Positions 58,259-58,320 of a stretch of 58,320 nt of DNA are shown piece after piece. The stretch is from Acidimicrobiia bacterium (GTDB lineage: Bacteria; Actinomycetota; Acidimicrobiia; Spongiisociales; UBA11373), in contig JAFGCH010000092.1 of the NCBI GenBank assembly GCA_016932695.1, positions 1 to 58,320 of the forward strand, given 5' to 3'. The first letter of the stretch is position 1, and each line of letters starts with the position of its first letter. Both the position numbers and the translations under genes were made by a program. The notes below the pieces were generated by a model. It ran no database searches and was not told where the DNA came from. It was given only the letters and a program-made list of their open reading frames with translations.

Positions 58259-58320
58259 TTGGCCATTCCATCGGACCTCGAAATCGCCCGAGCCGCCCGC
58301 CCCCGGCCCATCACCGAAGT
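58259..58320 (+). CDS. fhs: Formate-tetrahydrofolate ligase, N-terminal fragment at the window edge
   Basis: TTG 58259, preceded by AAGGAG seven bases upstream, opens a frame reading AIPSDLEIARAARPRPITEV to the edge. SDLEIAxAAxxxPI is the conserved start of formate-tetrahydrofolate ligase, which makes 10-formyltetrahydrofolate from formate and ATP. Only 20 codons are visible. Confidence 0.8.
   Translation, partial: MAIPSDLEIARAARPRPITE

Overview
The window is a very GC-rich bacterial chromosome segment with densely packed genes, many GTG/TTG starts and many 1-4 base stop/start overlaps. The gene content points to an actinobacterium: ClpS with a DUF2017 partner, an MtrA-MtrB-lipoprotein trio resembling MtrAB-LpqB, a Gram-positive-type Tad pilus locus without secretin, an F420-type DUF385 nitroreductase, a stand-alone LigD-type polymerase domain, and lipoproteins with long Thr/Ala/Pro linkers of the kind common in Acidimicrobiia. 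Placement in or near Acidimicrobiia is an inference. No rRNA, tRNA, CRISPR array, phage or insertion sequence was recognised, and no gap without a gene exceeds about 300 bases.

Layout. 1-4563: a giant secreted repeat protein cut by the left edge and an orphan sensor kinase. 4610-9832: a bacterial eRF1-like protein, alanine dehydrogenase, ClpS/DUF2017, a small HTH protein, a DUF3105-like membrane protein and a diguanylate cyclase. 9970-15879: a Tad/Flp pilus operon (SAF/CpaB-like, CpaE-like, TadA, TadB, TadC, Flp pilin, TadE-like and two further pilin-like or TadG-like proteins). 15929-19812: a membrane protein, then a tightly coupled uridine-kinase-like, GH13-like and DUF385 cluster. 19809-23063: an ABC exporter pair, an orphan DNA methyltransferase and a YdcF-like protein. 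23178-27700: a MalEFG-type sugar importer without its ATPase. 27726-32160: a zinc ribbon peptide, a membrane Fe-S oxidoreductase, AzlCD and PspA. 32285-36755: a TPM-like protein, proline dehydrogenase, ProC and a CorC-like protein. 36738-41409: a frameshifted methyltransferase, an ADP-forming acyl-CoA synthetase, a VOC protein, an AlkD-like protein and a PadR regulator. 41543-45016: a FecBCD-type metal or cofactor importer fused in one operon with a THEP1-like NTPase. 45081-53694: GNATs, an acyl-CoA dehydrogenase with divergent TetR regulator, a zinc-ribbon surface protein, DUF1801, an M20 peptidase and an alpha/beta hydrolase. 53844-58320: the MtrAB-like operon, the LigD-type polymerase and the first codons of formate-tetrahydrofolate ligase.

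Cross-cutting signals. (1) A dispersed intergenic palindromic element occurs in three full copies and one solo hairpin; one copy places a perfect 16-bp stem over the ribosome-binding site of the MtrA-like regulator. (2) About ten genes have a TAnnnT-type -10 box ending 6-9 bases before the start codon, which suggests widespread leaderless transcription. (3) Both divergent regulator/target regions (PadR and TetR) carry clean palindromic operators. (4) Both sugar-importer permeases seem to carry extra membrane segments inserted into the conserved core. These four, plus the kinase/GH13-like/DUF385 cluster and the importer with a THEP1-like NTPase, are the best leads for something undescribed.
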